From positions 62,001 to 126,000 of the forward strand of contig VXNY01000029.1 in the NCBI GenBank assembly GCA_009840305.1: 64,000 bases of DNA. Reading direction: 5' to 3'. Position numbers and translations under genes: made by a program. Below, piece by piece: positions 1-9,490 of the stretch. This DNA is from Gammaproteobacteria bacterium (lineage in GTDB: Bacteria; Pseudomonadota; Gammaproteobacteria; Pseudomonadales; Azotimanducaceae). Within the stretch, counting starts at the first letter, position 1. The number at the start of each line of letters is the position of its first letter. The notes under the pieces were generated by a model, which saw only the letters and a list, made by a program, of their open reading frames with translations, was not told where the DNA came from and did no database searches.

Positions 1-390
1 TACAGTGAAAGTGAGAACCCTAAGAGCATTGCGTTTCAAACGGACTTGCCCAATGCCGGGATGTGGTTGTTAGAGTTTCATCTTCCCGATTTTCGAGGAC
101 AATTTGGTGACTTTCCTCGTGGTTTTTTGCCACGTGGGCGAATAGGATCGGGTAATTTAAGTACTTTTTTCTGGCAGAGCATAGCCGGCGAGTACAAGTT
201 CACTGTTGAAGCTGGCGAAGTTACTAAGGTGATTGACGTGAGCGTGAGCGAGAGTGACTTTGGTTGGATTTACATCACAGAAAATCAATTGGATCAAGGA
301 ACTGCTGTGGTCAACATTGAGCCAAGCAATATTGATGGGAAACTCTTTGGCGATGCTATTCGCTGGATTCAAGTTGATGCTGGAGAGTAA
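1..390 (+). CDS. 3' end of an unidentified protein (partial)
   Basis: The frame is open from the first base of the window to a TAA at 388-390, so the gene begins upstream and only about 129 residues are seen. The segment has alternating hydrophobic and polar residues typical of a beta-sandwich and no membrane helix. It ends in a stretch containing GDAIRWIQV. That ending loosely resembles the last strand of golvesin/Xly-like sandwich domains (ADAVRF-type endings), but this is only a resemblance. It lies 41 bases before the exbB gene on the same strand and may be the preceding gene of that operon. I do not recognise the family and assign no function. In related bacteria comEC often sits here, but nothing in the visible part resembles ComEC. 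Confidence 0.55.
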   Translation, partial: YSESENPKSIAFQTDLPNAGMWLLEFHLPDFRGQFGDFPRGFLPRGRIGSGNLSTFFWQSIAGEYKFTVEAGEVTKVIDVSVSESDFGWIYITENQLDQGTAVVNIEPSNIDGKLFGDAIRWIQVDAGE

Positions 391-431
391 CGCTCCCCCG
401 TCGAAACTTCAAAGTAAGACTCGCAAAGATT

Positions 432-1055
432 GTGTTTGACTTGATTCACGCTGGGGGTTGGCTGATGGTACCCATACTCGCCTGCAGCCTGATTGCGCTG
501 ATGGTGTGCATTGAACGCGCATGGGTGTTACGGAGAACGACAATTGCTCCGTCTTGGTTATTACCACACATTGAAGCGAGAATAAAGGAAGAGGGCTACA
601 TCGATAACGAGTTTCTTGAGCAACTCGAACAATCACCCTCCGGCAAAATTTTGGCCGCTGGTTTACGCAAGACAGAATTTGGTATCGATGCAGTCAAAAA
701 CGTTATGGAAGAGACGGCAAACACGGTCATATTTGATCTACAGCGATTTCTCACCGTGTTAGGTACGATTGCATCTATTTCGCCGTTACTTGGATTGTTG
801 GGAACGGTCATCGGCATGATTCAAGTATTTACTGAACTGGTATCGACTGGCGGTGGTGATCCGTCCCAGCTCTCGGGTGGAATTTCACAGGCTTTGATTA
901 CTACGGCATTTGGTTTGGGAGTAGCTATTCTGGCGCTCATTGGTTACCGGTACTTTCTTCGTCGAGTAGACCATCTGATCGTGCACTTGGAATGGCAGGC
1001 TAGCCGACTAGTAGACGTACTGGTGGTGGGTTTCGAAGTCGAGTCTAAAGAATGA
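432..1055 (+). CDS. exbB: MotA/TolQ/ExbB-family proton channel protein
   Basis: This is a 207-residue inner-membrane protein of the ExbB/TolQ family. ExbB pairs with ExbD to use the proton gradient to energise TonB- or Tol-like envelope partners. Three membrane segments are visible: near residues 10-30, 100-125 and 150-175. The family hallmark LLGLLGTVIGMI is in the second, followed by a GGISQALITTAFGLGVAI stretch in the third. The start is GTG at 432; no in-frame ATG lies upstream. The stop overlaps the exbD start by four bases (ATGA at 1052-1055), which indicates translational coupling. Placement ahead of msbA-lpxK-kdsB matches the lipid A operons of other gammaproteobacteria, so the symbol reflects family rather than a proven TonB role. 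Confidence 0.9.
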   Translation: MFDLIHAGGWLMVPILACSLIALMVCIERAWVLRRTTIAPSWLLPHIEARIKEEGYIDNEFLEQLEQSPSGKILAAGLRKTEFGIDAVKNVMEETANTVIFDLQRFLTVLGTIASISPLLGLLGTVIGMIQVFTELVSTGGGDPSQLSGGISQALITTAFGLGVAILALIGYRYFLRRVDHLIVHLEWQASRLVDVLVVGFEVESKE

Positions 1056-1471
1056 AATTTCACCGACCGCAAAAAAGAGACGTATCGATTGAAATCACAC
1101 CGTTAATCGATGTCGTCTTTCTTTTGCTGATCTTTTTCATGGTCACGTCGACGACGGTTCGAGAGAACATTCTTTCAATCATACTCCCTGAAGCACAAGG
1201 TGAAATCGCCACGCAAGATAACGATGACATTCAGGTACTAGTTTCCAATGAAGGCGTCGTTATGGTTAACGATGTGCAACTGAATACTCTCTCGCGAGAC
1301 GCGGTGATGAAACATATCTCCGCTACGTTCCCAAACTATCCAGATGCTAGGGTAGTACTTGGAGGTGACGCCGATGTTAGACACGCAACCATTGTGCTAG
1401 TATTAGATGCTCTAGCAGAGCTAGGAGTCAAGAATGTTTCTATTTTGGTTCGCGAATCAGCTAGCGACTAG
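1052..1471 (+). CDS. exbD: Biopolymer transport protein ExbD/TolR family
   Basis: This 139-residue protein has the ExbD/TolR layout. A short cytoplasmic head is followed by one transmembrane helix (about residues 20-40), with the conserved ITPLIDVVFLLLIFFMVTS motif carrying the proton-accepting aspartate. A periplasmic domain of about 95 residues follows. It overlaps exbB by four bases and is followed 66 bases later by msbA. ExbB-ExbD assemblies convert proton motive force into conformational work on a periplasm-spanning partner. No tonB or tolA lies next to this pair, so the partner is unknown. A second and divergent ExbB/ExbD set is present at 37-40 kb. Confidence 0.9.
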   Translation: MKFHRPQKRDVSIEITPLIDVVFLLLIFFMVTSTTVRENILSIILPEAQGEIATQDNDDIQVLVSNEGVVMVNDVQLNTLSRDAVMKHISATFPNYPDARVVLGGDADVRHATIVLVLDALAELGVKNVSILVRESASD

Positions 1472-1537
1472 ATTTGCTCTTTTTTGATGCGCGATATCTG
1501 CAATATTCTTTGGCAGAAATAGATTCGAGAATTTTCA

Positions 1538-3376
1538 GTGGTCGCAAAATCTGAAAGATCTGACTGGCGTACTTACAGCCGGTTGACTTCCTATGTGAGG
1601 AGTCGAGCTTGGTACTTCGTGATCGCGCTACTGGCGTTTTTTCTAGCAGCTATTGCGGAAGTGTTTTTTGCTCAGATTCTGGGTTCAGTCGTAAGCTCAT
1701 TTGAAGCTAATTCTGACGCGCCGGCCAGCGACATTGCAACGAATACCGCGTCGACAAAGTCTTGGTTTTGGATACCCAATTATTTTCTGGATTACGTTCC
1801 ATGGCCGATACCAATATTGTTTGCATGTATGATCGGGGTTGCTGCTCTGGTACGCGCCCTATCCAACGTCGTGGGCGAGTTTCTGCTATCGCGAGTGTCG
1901 TTCTATGTGGTGCATGCAATTCGTTGCGAGTTGCATGATCGATTGCTCCTGTTACCGTGTTCGTACTTCGACGAGAGCAGACAAGGCGACATTTCTAACC
2001 GACTGACGGATACGACTTCCAAACTGAGAGATACAGCCACTGAAGTATTGCGAATATTGATGCAGGACGGAGGCAAGCTTGTGTTCATGTTGGGCGCGAT
2101 GTTGCTTATCAATCTGTGGTTGACGCTACTGTTTTTTGCACTTGCACCTATTGTTGCGGTTATCGTCCATTATGCTTCTCGCAGGTTTCGAGACTTAAGT
2201 ATCAGAATTCAATCTTCCATGGGGGAGGTAACTCACTTTGGGCAGGAAACAGTACTATTGCATAAAACGATTCGAGCCTATGGCGCGCAGGATCAACAGT
2301 CTCAAGCCTTCCAGGACGCGAGCACAAAGAATCGTCAACAGCACTTAAAAATGGTAGCTACGAAGGCAACCAGCGCGCAGTTTATTCAATTGCTAGTTGC
2401 GTTTGCGATAGCTGCTCTTGTTGGAGTACTTTTCGTTGATCAAATCAAGGGTGGGATGGATGCGGCTGGCATCATCACTTACATTGGCTTAGCTGGCGCG
2501 TTGGCCAGTCCTATCAAACGTCTGTCCGATTTGAATGCTCGACTCCAAATTGGATTAGCTGCTGCCACTGAAATATTTGATCATATTGACCGCGATACCG
2601 AACTGGATAGTGGTCGCGACGAATTTAGTGCAAAGCAAGCTGCTATTCAATTCGATCATGTAGATTTTTCCTACCACAACTCCGACAAACAGACTTTGAC
2701 AGACATTTCAGTGGACGTAGCTCCTGGTCAAACATTGGCTATCGTTGGCGCCACGGGGGCTGGAAAGACAACGCTAATTCAACTGTTACTACGTTTTTAC
2801 GAACCTAATACGGGACAAATACTTCTTAATGGGGTGCCTATCTCGAAGTACACAAAAGATTCACTAAGGAACCACATCGCCTTTGTGAGTCAGGAAGTAG
2901 TTCTTTTCAATGACAGCATCCGCAACAACATAGCTTATGGGAGACTGCAAAACTCAACTGTTGCAGAGATTGAAAGTGCGGTTCAACGGGCTCGAGTGGA
3001 TGTGTTCACAAATAGGATGCAGAAAGGTTTGGATAGTAGCGTCGGTGATCGTGGTACCAATTTATCGCAAGGAGAAAGACAACGCATACTCATTGCTCGC
3101 GCGATATTGAAGGACGCACCCATTTTGATCCTTGACGAAGCAACTTCGTCGCTCGATGCGGAATCCGAAAGGTTAATTCAAGCTGCTCTTGATGAAATGA
3201 TGTTAGGACGGACTACTCTGGTTGTAGCCCATCGTCTATCCACCGTTGTAAACGCTGATATCATCGCTGTTCTCGAGCAAGGACGTATTGTCGAACTAGG
3301 ATCTCATCAGGAATTATTGGCGAAGCAAGGTCGATATGCGAATTTACACGCATCGCAATTTCGCAACGCCGGTTAA
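1538..3376 (+). CDS. msbA: Lipid A export ABC transporter (MsbA)
   Basis: This is a 612-residue half-transporter with an N-terminal six-helix export domain (about residues 20-340) and a C-terminal ATPase domain. Walker A is GATGAGKT at about 404-411, the signature is LSQGERQR at about 509-516, and Walker B is ILILDE at about 529-534 followed by ATSSLD and the switch histidine in VAHRLS. MsbA flips lipid A core from the inner to the outer leaflet of the inner membrane. The neighbouring lpxK and kdsB support the lipid A assignment over a general multidrug exporter. A 60-residue stretch between the first two helices (about 50-95) is longer than usual for MsbA. The start is GTG at 1538. Confidence 0.9.
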   Translation: MVAKSERSDWRTYSRLTSYVRSRAWYFVIALLAFFLAAIAEVFFAQILGSVVSSFEANSDAPASDIATNTASTKSWFWIPNYFLDYVPWPIPILFACMIGVAALVRALSNVVGEFLLSRVSFYVVHAIRCELHDRLLLLPCSYFDESRQGDISNRLTDTTSKLRDTATEVLRILMQDGGKLVFMLGAMLLINLWLTLLFFALAPIVAVIVHYASRRFRDLSIRIQSSMGEVTHFGQETVLLHKTIRAYGAQDQQSQAFQDASTKNRQQHLKMVATKATSAQFIQLLVAFAIAALVGVLFVDQIKGGMDAAGIITYIGLAGALASPIKRLSDLNARLQIGLAAATEIFDHIDRDTELDSGRDEFSAKQAAIQFDHVDFSYHNSDKQTLTDISVDVAPGQTLAIVGATGAGKTTLIQLLLRFYEPNTGQILLNGVPISKYTKDSLRNHIAFVSQEVVLFNDSIRNNIAYGRLQNSTVAEIESAVQRARVDVFTNRMQKGLDSSVGDRGTNLSQGERQRILIARAILKDAPILILDEATSSLDAESERLIQAALDEMMLGRTTLVVAHRLSTVVNADIIAVLEQGRIVELGSHQELLAKQGRYANLHASQFRNAG

Positions 3377-3420
3377 GTCTAAAAGCTTAGTGCGGTACCG
3401 ACGAAATCGAGGCAACTAGT

Positions 3421-4419
3421 TTGTGGTACTCCAATAGTAGCTGGCTAAAAGCTTTTACTCCCTTTTCTTGGATACTGCGACGTTTAGTCGAGTATCGTCG
3501 AACGCGGTATAAAAGCGAAACGCATCGGGTTTGGAAAGCCCCAGTACCAGTGTGTGTTGTCGGCAATGTTACTGTTGGTGGAACCGGTAAAACTCCGCTG
3601 GTCATTTGGTTGTGCGAATGGCTTACTCGACGAGGAGTCAAAGTAGGGTTAATCAGTCGTGGATACGGTGGTAAAGCGTCAAAATACCCATTGTTGGTCA
3701 GCGAGCGAGCTCGGTGTCGCGAAGTTGGGGAAGAGAATGTCATGTTGCACCGAAGAACAGGCGTACCAATCGCAGTAGATCCAAACAGGGTACGCGCGAC
3801 CCAGTTCCTTCTAGACAATCATTCAATCGACCTCGTTATTGCCGACGACGGTCTGCAACACTATAGATTAGGTCGGGACATTGAAATCGCGGTAATAGAC
3901 GGCGCACGTGGAATCGGTAACGGCTTACAGTTGCCTTTTGGACCTCTACGTGAACCGAAGTCTAGATTGCTAGAAGTACAGTGGATTGTCGTGAAAGGAG
4001 ATAACATTCGCTTAGACCTACCAAAGTCATTTTTGCAACTCGAACCCGTTGAATTTGTGAACGTATCAGACAATTCAGTACGACCAATTCACGAGTTTCG
4101 GACTCAGTACGCTGGAAATCTTCGAGCAATCGCGGCCATTGGTAATCCGAATAGTTTTCAGGACACATTGAATCAAATCCAAATTCAGGCTAAGGTAACC
4201 CCTTTTCGCGATCATCACCATTTTCGTGCCGATGAACTCAATGAAAACGGTACAGTTATCATCGTAACTGAGAAAGATGCACAGAAGATTCGTGAGTTAC
4301 CGATGGATACAAGTCATATTTGGTATCTGAAGGTTAACGTGAAATTTAAAGATGAAGTGGATGAATTCCTCATGTCATTGCTCTACAAGCACGGAATCGA
4401 CGTAATGGGTACAAATTGA
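3421..4419 (+). CDS. lpxK: Tetraacyldisaccharide 4'-kinase (LpxK)
   Basis: At 332 residues this is normal LpxK length. It phosphorylates the 4' position of the lipid A disaccharide at the inner face of the inner membrane. The P-loop is in VGNVTVGGTGKTP near residues 43-55. A conserved RGYGGK segment follows, then an ADDGLQHYRL segment with the catalytic aspartates, and later a TEKDAQKI motif. An in-frame stop sits immediately before the TTG at 3421, so this is the only available N-terminal start. It overlaps kdsB by four bases (TTGA). Many relatives have a small trm112-like gene between lpxK and kdsB, and here there is no room for one. Confidence 0.92.
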   Translation: MWYSNSSWLKAFTPFSWILRRLVEYRRTRYKSETHRVWKAPVPVCVVGNVTVGGTGKTPLVIWLCEWLTRRGVKVGLISRGYGGKASKYPLLVSERARCREVGEENVMLHRRTGVPIAVDPNRVRATQFLLDNHSIDLVIADDGLQHYRLGRDIEIAVIDGARGIGNGLQLPFGPLREPKSRLLEVQWIVVKGDNIRLDLPKSFLQLEPVEFVNVSDNSVRPIHEFRTQYAGNLRAIAAIGNPNSFQDTLNQIQIQAKVTPFRDHHHFRADELNENGTVIIVTEKDAQKIRELPMDTSHIWYLKVNVKFKDEVDEFLMSLLYKHGIDVMGTN

Positions 4420-5186
4420 CCGATTCCTTTTCCGTAGTCATTCCTGCCCGCCTAAATTCCACGAGACTACCTGGCAAGTTACTGTTGCCGATCGCGGGGA
4501 AGCCAATGCTAAGACACGTTGTCGAAAGAACTCTCTTGTCCGATGCGAAGCATGTTTACGTCGCAGCCGACGACCATCAACTCATTGATACTTTGGTTGG
4601 TACTGATGCAATCTCGGTCATAACTTCCGTAGATCATGTGTCTGGCACGGATCGCATTGTAGAAGCAATCCATGACTTAGGATTTGAATCCGACGACGTA
4701 ATCGTCAACGTGCAAGGCGACGAACCATTGATTCCACCAAACGTTGTAAATCAGGTAGCGCAGCTCTTACTAGATCAACCCTCAAGTGGTGTAGCAAGCT
4801 TGTATTCGACGATCTCCGATGCCAAAGAGATCTTTGATCCGAACGCAGTGAAGGTGGTATTAGACTCAGATTCGAACGCTCTATATTTTTCGCGTGCTCC
4901 GCTACCTTGGGATCGCAGTACCTTTGCAGACGGGGAACCTACAGAAGTCAAACCCCATTGGTATCGTCATCTAGGAATCTATGCGTACCGAGTTTGGGCG
5001 CTACAGGAGTTCGTGTCTTGGAGTCCATCGCGTTTGGAACAAGTAGAGAGCTTGGAGCAACTTCGATTTCTTGAGAATGGAACTTCGATTGTGTTGGATC
5101 ATGTGAGCGAACCGGTGGCGGCAGGTGTTGACACACCCGATGACTTGGCAAGAGTCCGAAAGATGTTCGCGACACGAATCGAATAG
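4416..5186 (+). CDS. kdsB: 3-deoxy-manno-octulosonate cytidylyltransferase (KdsB)
   Basis: This 256-residue cytoplasmic enzyme activates Kdo with CTP to CMP-Kdo for addition to lipid A. The N-terminal nucleotide-binding sequence IPARLNSTRLPGK is typical of the family. It is followed by DRIVEAI, VNVQGDEPLIP and, later, YFSRAPLPW and RHLGIYAYR, all KdsB signatures. The start is TTG at 4416 overlapping the lpxK stop. The last 20 residues (PVAAGVDTPDDLARVRKM) match the usual C-terminal ending, so the gene looks complete. It is co-transcribed with lpxK by overlap, and murB begins 9 bases downstream. Confidence 0.95.
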   Translation: MTDSFSVVIPARLNSTRLPGKLLLPIAGKPMLRHVVERTLLSDAKHVYVAADDHQLIDTLVGTDAISVITSVDHVSGTDRIVEAIHDLGFESDDVIVNVQGDEPLIPPNVVNQVAQLLLDQPSSGVASLYSTISDAKEIFDPNAVKVVLDSDSNALYFSRAPLPWDRSTFADGEPTEVKPHWYRHLGIYAYRVWALQEFVSWSPSRLEQVESLEQLRFLENGTSIVLDHVSEPVAAGVDTPDDLARVRKMFATRIE

Positions 5187-5195
5187 ATTGATCGG

Positions 5196-6227
5196 GTGGC
5201 TACCACTCTGACACTTCCGTTTTCCGTTTTACAAAACTTTTCGCTATTCAATTTCAATAGCCTCAAGTTAGAGAGTCGCGTCGATGAATATGTGCGTGTT
5301 ACTTCGTTCGAGCAACTTGTGGAGGCGTCGGACTTTTCCGGACCGTTAAACTTCTTTGGAGGCGGTTCAAATCTCCTATTGAAATCTAAAGTCGAAGGAC
5401 GTTTGCTCCACATTGGTATCGAAGGGATTACTGTTACGCCCGAAGAGAAAGGTAGATACTTGGTTCGCGTCGGAGCTGGAGAGAATTGGCACAAGTTCGT
5501 GATGCACATGCTCAGTAAGGGAATCGGCGGGTTGGAGAATTTAGCTCTGATTCCAGGTAACGTAGGCGGTGCACCTTACCAAAACATTGGTGCTTACGGA
5601 AGAGAACTTACGGAATTGGTGCACAGTGTCGAAGTGTTTGACTTAACAACGAAAGAGACGCGTGTCTTGACCAACGAAGAATGTCAGTTTTCTTACCGCG
5701 ATAGTGTGTTCCGATCTAATGTCGTACCACACGTCATCATTACCTATGTAAATTTTTTACTCGGAAGACTACCGTTGATGACAGAATATCGAGATGTTCG
5801 CGAGACACTGCGTGGACATTCACCGCAGGAAATTGATCACGATCTTGTCGCGAAAACCGTGATAAAAATTCGACAAAGTAAACTCCCCGATCTGAACAAG
5901 TTTCCGAATGTAGGGAGCTTTTTCAAGAATCCTACTCTCACGAAGCGAGAATATGATCGTTTACACGGCAAAATTGATATTGTTGGATTTTCGCAAGGAG
6001 AAATGATTCGTATCCCTGCAGCAAAGCTCATTGATGCGCAAAAGTGGAAAGGAAGACAAGTTGGTAATGTTCTTGTTTGGTATAGACAACCCCTGGTCTT
6101 GGTCAACTGTGGGGGAGCGAGCGCTAAAGAGTTCTTGGATGTTGCCGCGCGCGTGGCGGACGATGTCGAGCAACACTACGGTGTTCGTCTATTGCTCGAA
6201 CCAGTGATTATGGGAGTCAACAGTTGA
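5196..6227 (+). CDS. murB: UDP-N-acetylenolpyruvoylglucosamine reductase (MurB)
   Basis: This 343-residue FAD enzyme reduces UDP-GlcNAc-enolpyruvate to UDP-MurNAc in peptidoglycan precursor synthesis. The FAD-binding segment has GGGSNLLL and IPGNVGGAPYQNIGAYG. The catalytic serine lies in NVGSFFKNP and the acidic residue near the C-terminus in LLLEPVIM. Its length and the domain after about residue 220 fit the E. coli-like type I enzyme. The start is GTG at 5196, 9 bases after kdsB, so it is probably the last gene of the envelope operon. It converges on rne with only 24 bases between the two stops. Confidence 0.94.
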   Translation: MATTLTLPFSVLQNFSLFNFNSLKLESRVDEYVRVTSFEQLVEASDFSGPLNFFGGGSNLLLKSKVEGRLLHIGIEGITVTPEEKGRYLVRVGAGENWHKFVMHMLSKGIGGLENLALIPGNVGGAPYQNIGAYGRELTELVHSVEVFDLTTKETRVLTNEECQFSYRDSVFRSNVVPHVIITYVNFLLGRLPLMTEYRDVRETLRGHSPQEIDHDLVAKTVIKIRQSKLPDLNKFPNVGSFFKNPTLTKREYDRLHGKIDIVGFSQGEMIRIPAAKLIDAQKWKGRQVGNVLVWYRQPLVLVNCGGASAKEFLDVAARVADDVEQHYGVRLLLEPVIMGVNS

Positions 6228-6251
6228 GATAGTGTGCTGACCCACCGCATA

Positions 6252-8942
6252 CTATTGAGACACTACCGGTCTCGGTCGGTTCTCCTTTGGTCGAATTCGA
6301 GGATCATTTGTAGCTCGAGCTTTACCGTCGGTAGAGTCGTTGTCCTTGTTACTATCGTCGACATCAGTAGTCGCTCCATCGTTTGATCCATCGAGATCGT
6401 GGTTTCCGCTCGTCTGATCAGACTCTGCAGTAGCCGACTCTAACGGTTCTTTCATCGAAGTTTCCATATCAGATGTGGCGGCAATCTCTTCTGTCGACTC
6501 AATAGTTGTTCGTGTATCTTGTTTCATGTCCTCATTGGCGACGCCTTCAGTAAGAGCGATACTCTCGCTCTCAACTTCCTGACTCTCAGGGCTACTTTGA
6601 CTCTTAGTCTGCAACCGCGGTTGAGATTCGGAAGGTGAATCTCCTTCTGGTGAAGCGTGAGCTCTTTGATTTGTCCGCTTTTCTTCCAAAGAATCTGTTT
6701 TAGCGACTAAATGCTCTTCGAGCGCTCCCGTTTGAACTGTCTCTTGTTTCGAATCCGTTGATGTTTGTCTTCTTGGCGTGTGTTTTTTGTTTTTAGTCCT
6801 TTCTTTTGATGCTGGTTTATCAGCAGCATTCGTTTCAACTGACTTTTTCAGAGCTTTTTTCTTTACCTCGCCAACTTGTGGTGTGTCTGATTTGCCATCT
6901 CTCTTAACAGAGTCTCTTTTAGCATTACTCTTTACACGGTCTTTGTGAGCAGTGCCGCTCTTTGTCGTGGGTACAGCTGATGGAAGTGTGCGTTCTTTGA
7001 TACGTTTCGATTGCGAACTACTCGCGGTAGTCTTGTTTGGAGAGTGTCGCGTGATCTTCTGTTTCATGCGTTGCGTAGCTTTCGCGCCGCTTTGGCTACG
7101 TCCCTCGTGAGGCCGTTTTCTTCGGTCTTTCGCTGTTCTTTGATTACTCTTAGACGAGCGCTCGGGTTCTTTTTCTACTACGAACAGTCGTTGGTAGAGA
7201 TAGGATGGAACCGCGGGGACGAAACGGAAGAATCGAGTCGCGCCTTCAAGGACATTAGAGAAACCGGCTTTGTCTTTGTTGGGTTTTGCTTCAGACTTCT
7301 TCGGAGGTTTGCGCTCAATTTCTGGACGTTTCACGGCTGCAGTTTGAATCGACTCAGCTTGGGTTTCCCGGTTTACCTTTCCTTTTTTACCTTTTCCGTT
7401 TTCTGGAATTCCGTGCTCGAAATTCTTCGTCTTCACGGGTGTCTTGCTATAGGTCGTAGAGAACGATTCGACAACGAAGGACGCATCTTCTCCGTCTTGG
7501 TCTGGAACAATTTCTAATTTCGCGCTGGATCGCATCTCAACCATACTTAGATGAGGCCGGAGATCGTTAGTTAAGTACTGGGCTACAGCAGGAGTTACCC
7601 TAGCGCGGATTCGTGCGATGCGTTTGCTATGACTGCGTGCTTCAATTTCGCGAAAGATTCGATGCCCAACCGAGTCAACGGTTTGTCTATAACCGTGTCC
7701 TCCGCATCCGTCGCACCGCTGAAAGTCCGTGTCGTATATTGAGGAGCGGGGGCGTCGACGCTGCAATTCCATTAGACCAAACGAAGAAATCGGCTCCCAT
7801 TTTGTCCGACCACGATCTAAATCACATAAGCGGGCGACGCGATCTTCAAGTTTCCTTATGTCTTGAACTTCGTACAGGTCAATGAAATCTACAACGATCA
7901 GCCCGCCGATGTCCCGAAGTCGCAATTGATTGAAAATTTCCTCCGCGGCTTCAATATTAGTGTTTAATACCATATCGCGAAAGTTGTCGTTGAATCGGAA
8001 TTGTGCCGAGTTCACGTCAATCGTTAGTAGTGCTTCAGTGGGATCGAGCACGATTTGACCACCTGAGGGAAGCTCAATGGTGCGGTCAAATACCTTGCTG
8101 ACCTGTGCTTCTATACGATATTTCGTATACAACGGGATTTCGTCTTCATAAAGCTGAATGTCACCAGAAAAGTCTGCCATATAGGACTTCACAAAACTGC
8201 GAATGTCGTCGTAGATACTTTTATCATCCACGATGACACGTTCAATGTTGCTGTGAAGATTGTCTCGTAATACTGAATTGACCAAGTTGTTAGCCTCGTA
8301 CAACAGACGAGGTGCTTGCGAATCGGAATATGCTTGTTGAATTAGATTCAACAAGTCAGCACATTCTCGTACATCAGTTTGAAGTTCTTTTTGGGTTCGG
8401 CCTCTTGCTGAGGTCCGGATTACGAGGCCGCACTCTTTCGGAACCTTGAACTTCGGCAGCATTGCTTCAATCTCGGCACGCTGTTCTCGATTGATTTGCC
8501 GGGATATCCGAGTGATAGGACGGTTTGTATTCAGTACTACATGCTGTCCATGTAGCTGAATTTGACCGGTTAACGCTGCACCTTTTTCTACACGCGCATC
8601 GCGTTCAACCTGTACCAATACGTCGTCATTGACACTCAATACGTCCGCGATCCGTCCAGTCGCGCTACTTTCTTCACTACTTCCTCGACGACCGTACTTG
8701 TAATGAATCTTATCGAGGGTCAATAGCCCATGTTTAAGATCCCCAAAGTCGACAAAAGCTGCTTGCAGTTGGTCATTGATGGAAACAACCTTGGCCTTGT
8801 AGATATTGCCTTGAGAACTTCGATTTGCGAATTTCTCAATATGTAGGTCATGTAGAACTGGTGCACTTTGGGCACCGTTAGAATTGACAATTGCCACGCG
8901 TACTTCTCGTGATTTGAGTACGCTAATCAGCATTATTTTCAT
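6252..8942 (-). CDS. rne: Ribonuclease E
   Basis: This 896-residue endoribonuclease handles mRNA turnover and rRNA/tRNA processing. Residues 1-125 hold the S1 RNA-binding domain. The DNase I-like catalytic part has aspartates at about 309 (LTIDVNSAQ) and 352 (VDFIDL), and the zinc-link CDGC is at about 410-413. After about residue 500 the chain is low-complexity and disordered. Its one hydrophobic stretch, about 561-589 (GATRFFRFVPAVPSYLYQRL within it), sits where the E. coli enzyme has its amphipathic membrane-targeting helix. A Lys/Arg-rich zone follows and then a very acidic Ser/Asp/Glu-rich tail. I cannot recognise the E. coli degradosome docking sites. A long divergent leader lies upstream, consistent with the autoregulated 5' UTR known in E. 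coli. Confidence 0.95.
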   Translation of the reverse strand: MKIMLISVLKSREVRVAIVNSNGAQSAPVLHDLHIEKFANRSSQGNIYKAKVVSINDQLQAAFVDFGDLKHGLLTLDKIHYKYGRRGSSEESSATGRIADVLSVNDDVLVQVERDARVEKGAALTGQIQLHGQHVVLNTNRPITRISRQINREQRAEIEAMLPKFKVPKECGLVIRTSARGRTQKELQTDVRECADLLNLIQQAYSDSQAPRLLYEANNLVNSVLRDNLHSNIERVIVDDKSIYDDIRSFVKSYMADFSGDIQLYEDEIPLYTKYRIEAQVSKVFDRTIELPSGGQIVLDPTEALLTIDVNSAQFRFNDNFRDMVLNTNIEAAEEIFNQLRLRDIGGLIVVDFIDLYEVQDIRKLEDRVARLCDLDRGRTKWEPISSFGLMELQRRRPRSSIYDTDFQRCDGCGGHGYRQTVDSVGHRIFREIEARSHSKRIARIRARVTPAVAQYLTNDLRPHLSMVEMRSSAKLEIVPDQDGEDASFVVESFSTTYSKTPVKTKNFEHGIPENGKGKKGKVNRETQAESIQTAAVKRPEIERKPPKKSEAKPNKDKAGFSNVLEGATRFFRFVPAVPSYLYQRLFVVEKEPERSSKSNQRTAKDRRKRPHEGRSQSGAKATQRMKQKITRHSPNKTTASSSQSKRIKERTLPSAVPTTKSGTAHKDRVKSNAKRDSVKRDGKSDTPQVGEVKKKALKKSVETNAADKPASKERTKNKKHTPRRQTSTDSKQETVQTGALEEHLVAKTDSLEEKRTNQRAHASPEGDSPSESQPRLQTKSQSSPESQEVESESIALTEGVANEDMKQDTRTTIESTEEIAATSDMETSMKEPLESATAESDQTSGNHDLDGSNDGATTDVDDSNKDNDSTDGKARATNDPRIRPKENRPRPVVSQ

Positions 8943-9490
8943 GATATCGAAACTTCCTGTTAGTCGAGTTTCGAATCCGATATGTCAAAAAGTCAGCTAC
9001 ATTGTTTGTCGTCCGAAGACTCTATATGGTCCTGCCTGCAAACTTGTTCACGGAGTGTTGTGCTCCATTGACCGATACAACGGGATGCTAATGATATAGT
9101 AGCTCTCGTGGGTGTCATGGAAAATTGCTATAGTTCGATTGATTCAATCAGCGTCGTGGTTATGAAACCTCGGCTTGATTTAATTGGCACGTTAAAGTCT
9201 TCAGTTATTTGGGTTTAATGTAGATGTTCTGATTGACTTCGGGATCGAAATCTTGATTGTTACTGCAGTAAATACATCACATCACTCGGGTTTCTGAAAT
9301 TTTTGTGAAACCGAAAATGTTATCTTTTCACCTATGAAAATTTGTTCTCCATCAAAGGTCTGATCGGAGCTTCTGAGTAAGTATCTTGAAGCGATTGCGC
9401 GACCAGCTAGATTCACATTCGAGTGTCCTTAACAACATATGATACACACGTTTGCGCCATCTGTAAAGTAACCAATGCGCTAAGAACTGT
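8943..9490. other. Divergent 548-base region between rne and rluC
   Basis: No credible gene is visible here. The only open frames are antisense extensions of the rne 5' end. The rne start is preceded, on the minus strand, by a long untranslated stretch that includes TTGACA-like sequence about 45 bases before the start codon. A long 5' UTR is known to autoregulate rne in enterobacteria, so this region probably holds the rne leader and promoter plus the rluC promoter. I could not define the promoters or a conserved RNA structure with confidence. Confidence 0.5.

Noticed and set aside
7011-7517. 168-codon plus-strand open frame inside rne
   Set aside because: It is antisense to the low-complexity Lys/Arg/Ser-rich half of rne, where biased codons keep the opposite frame open. 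The protein has no family features.
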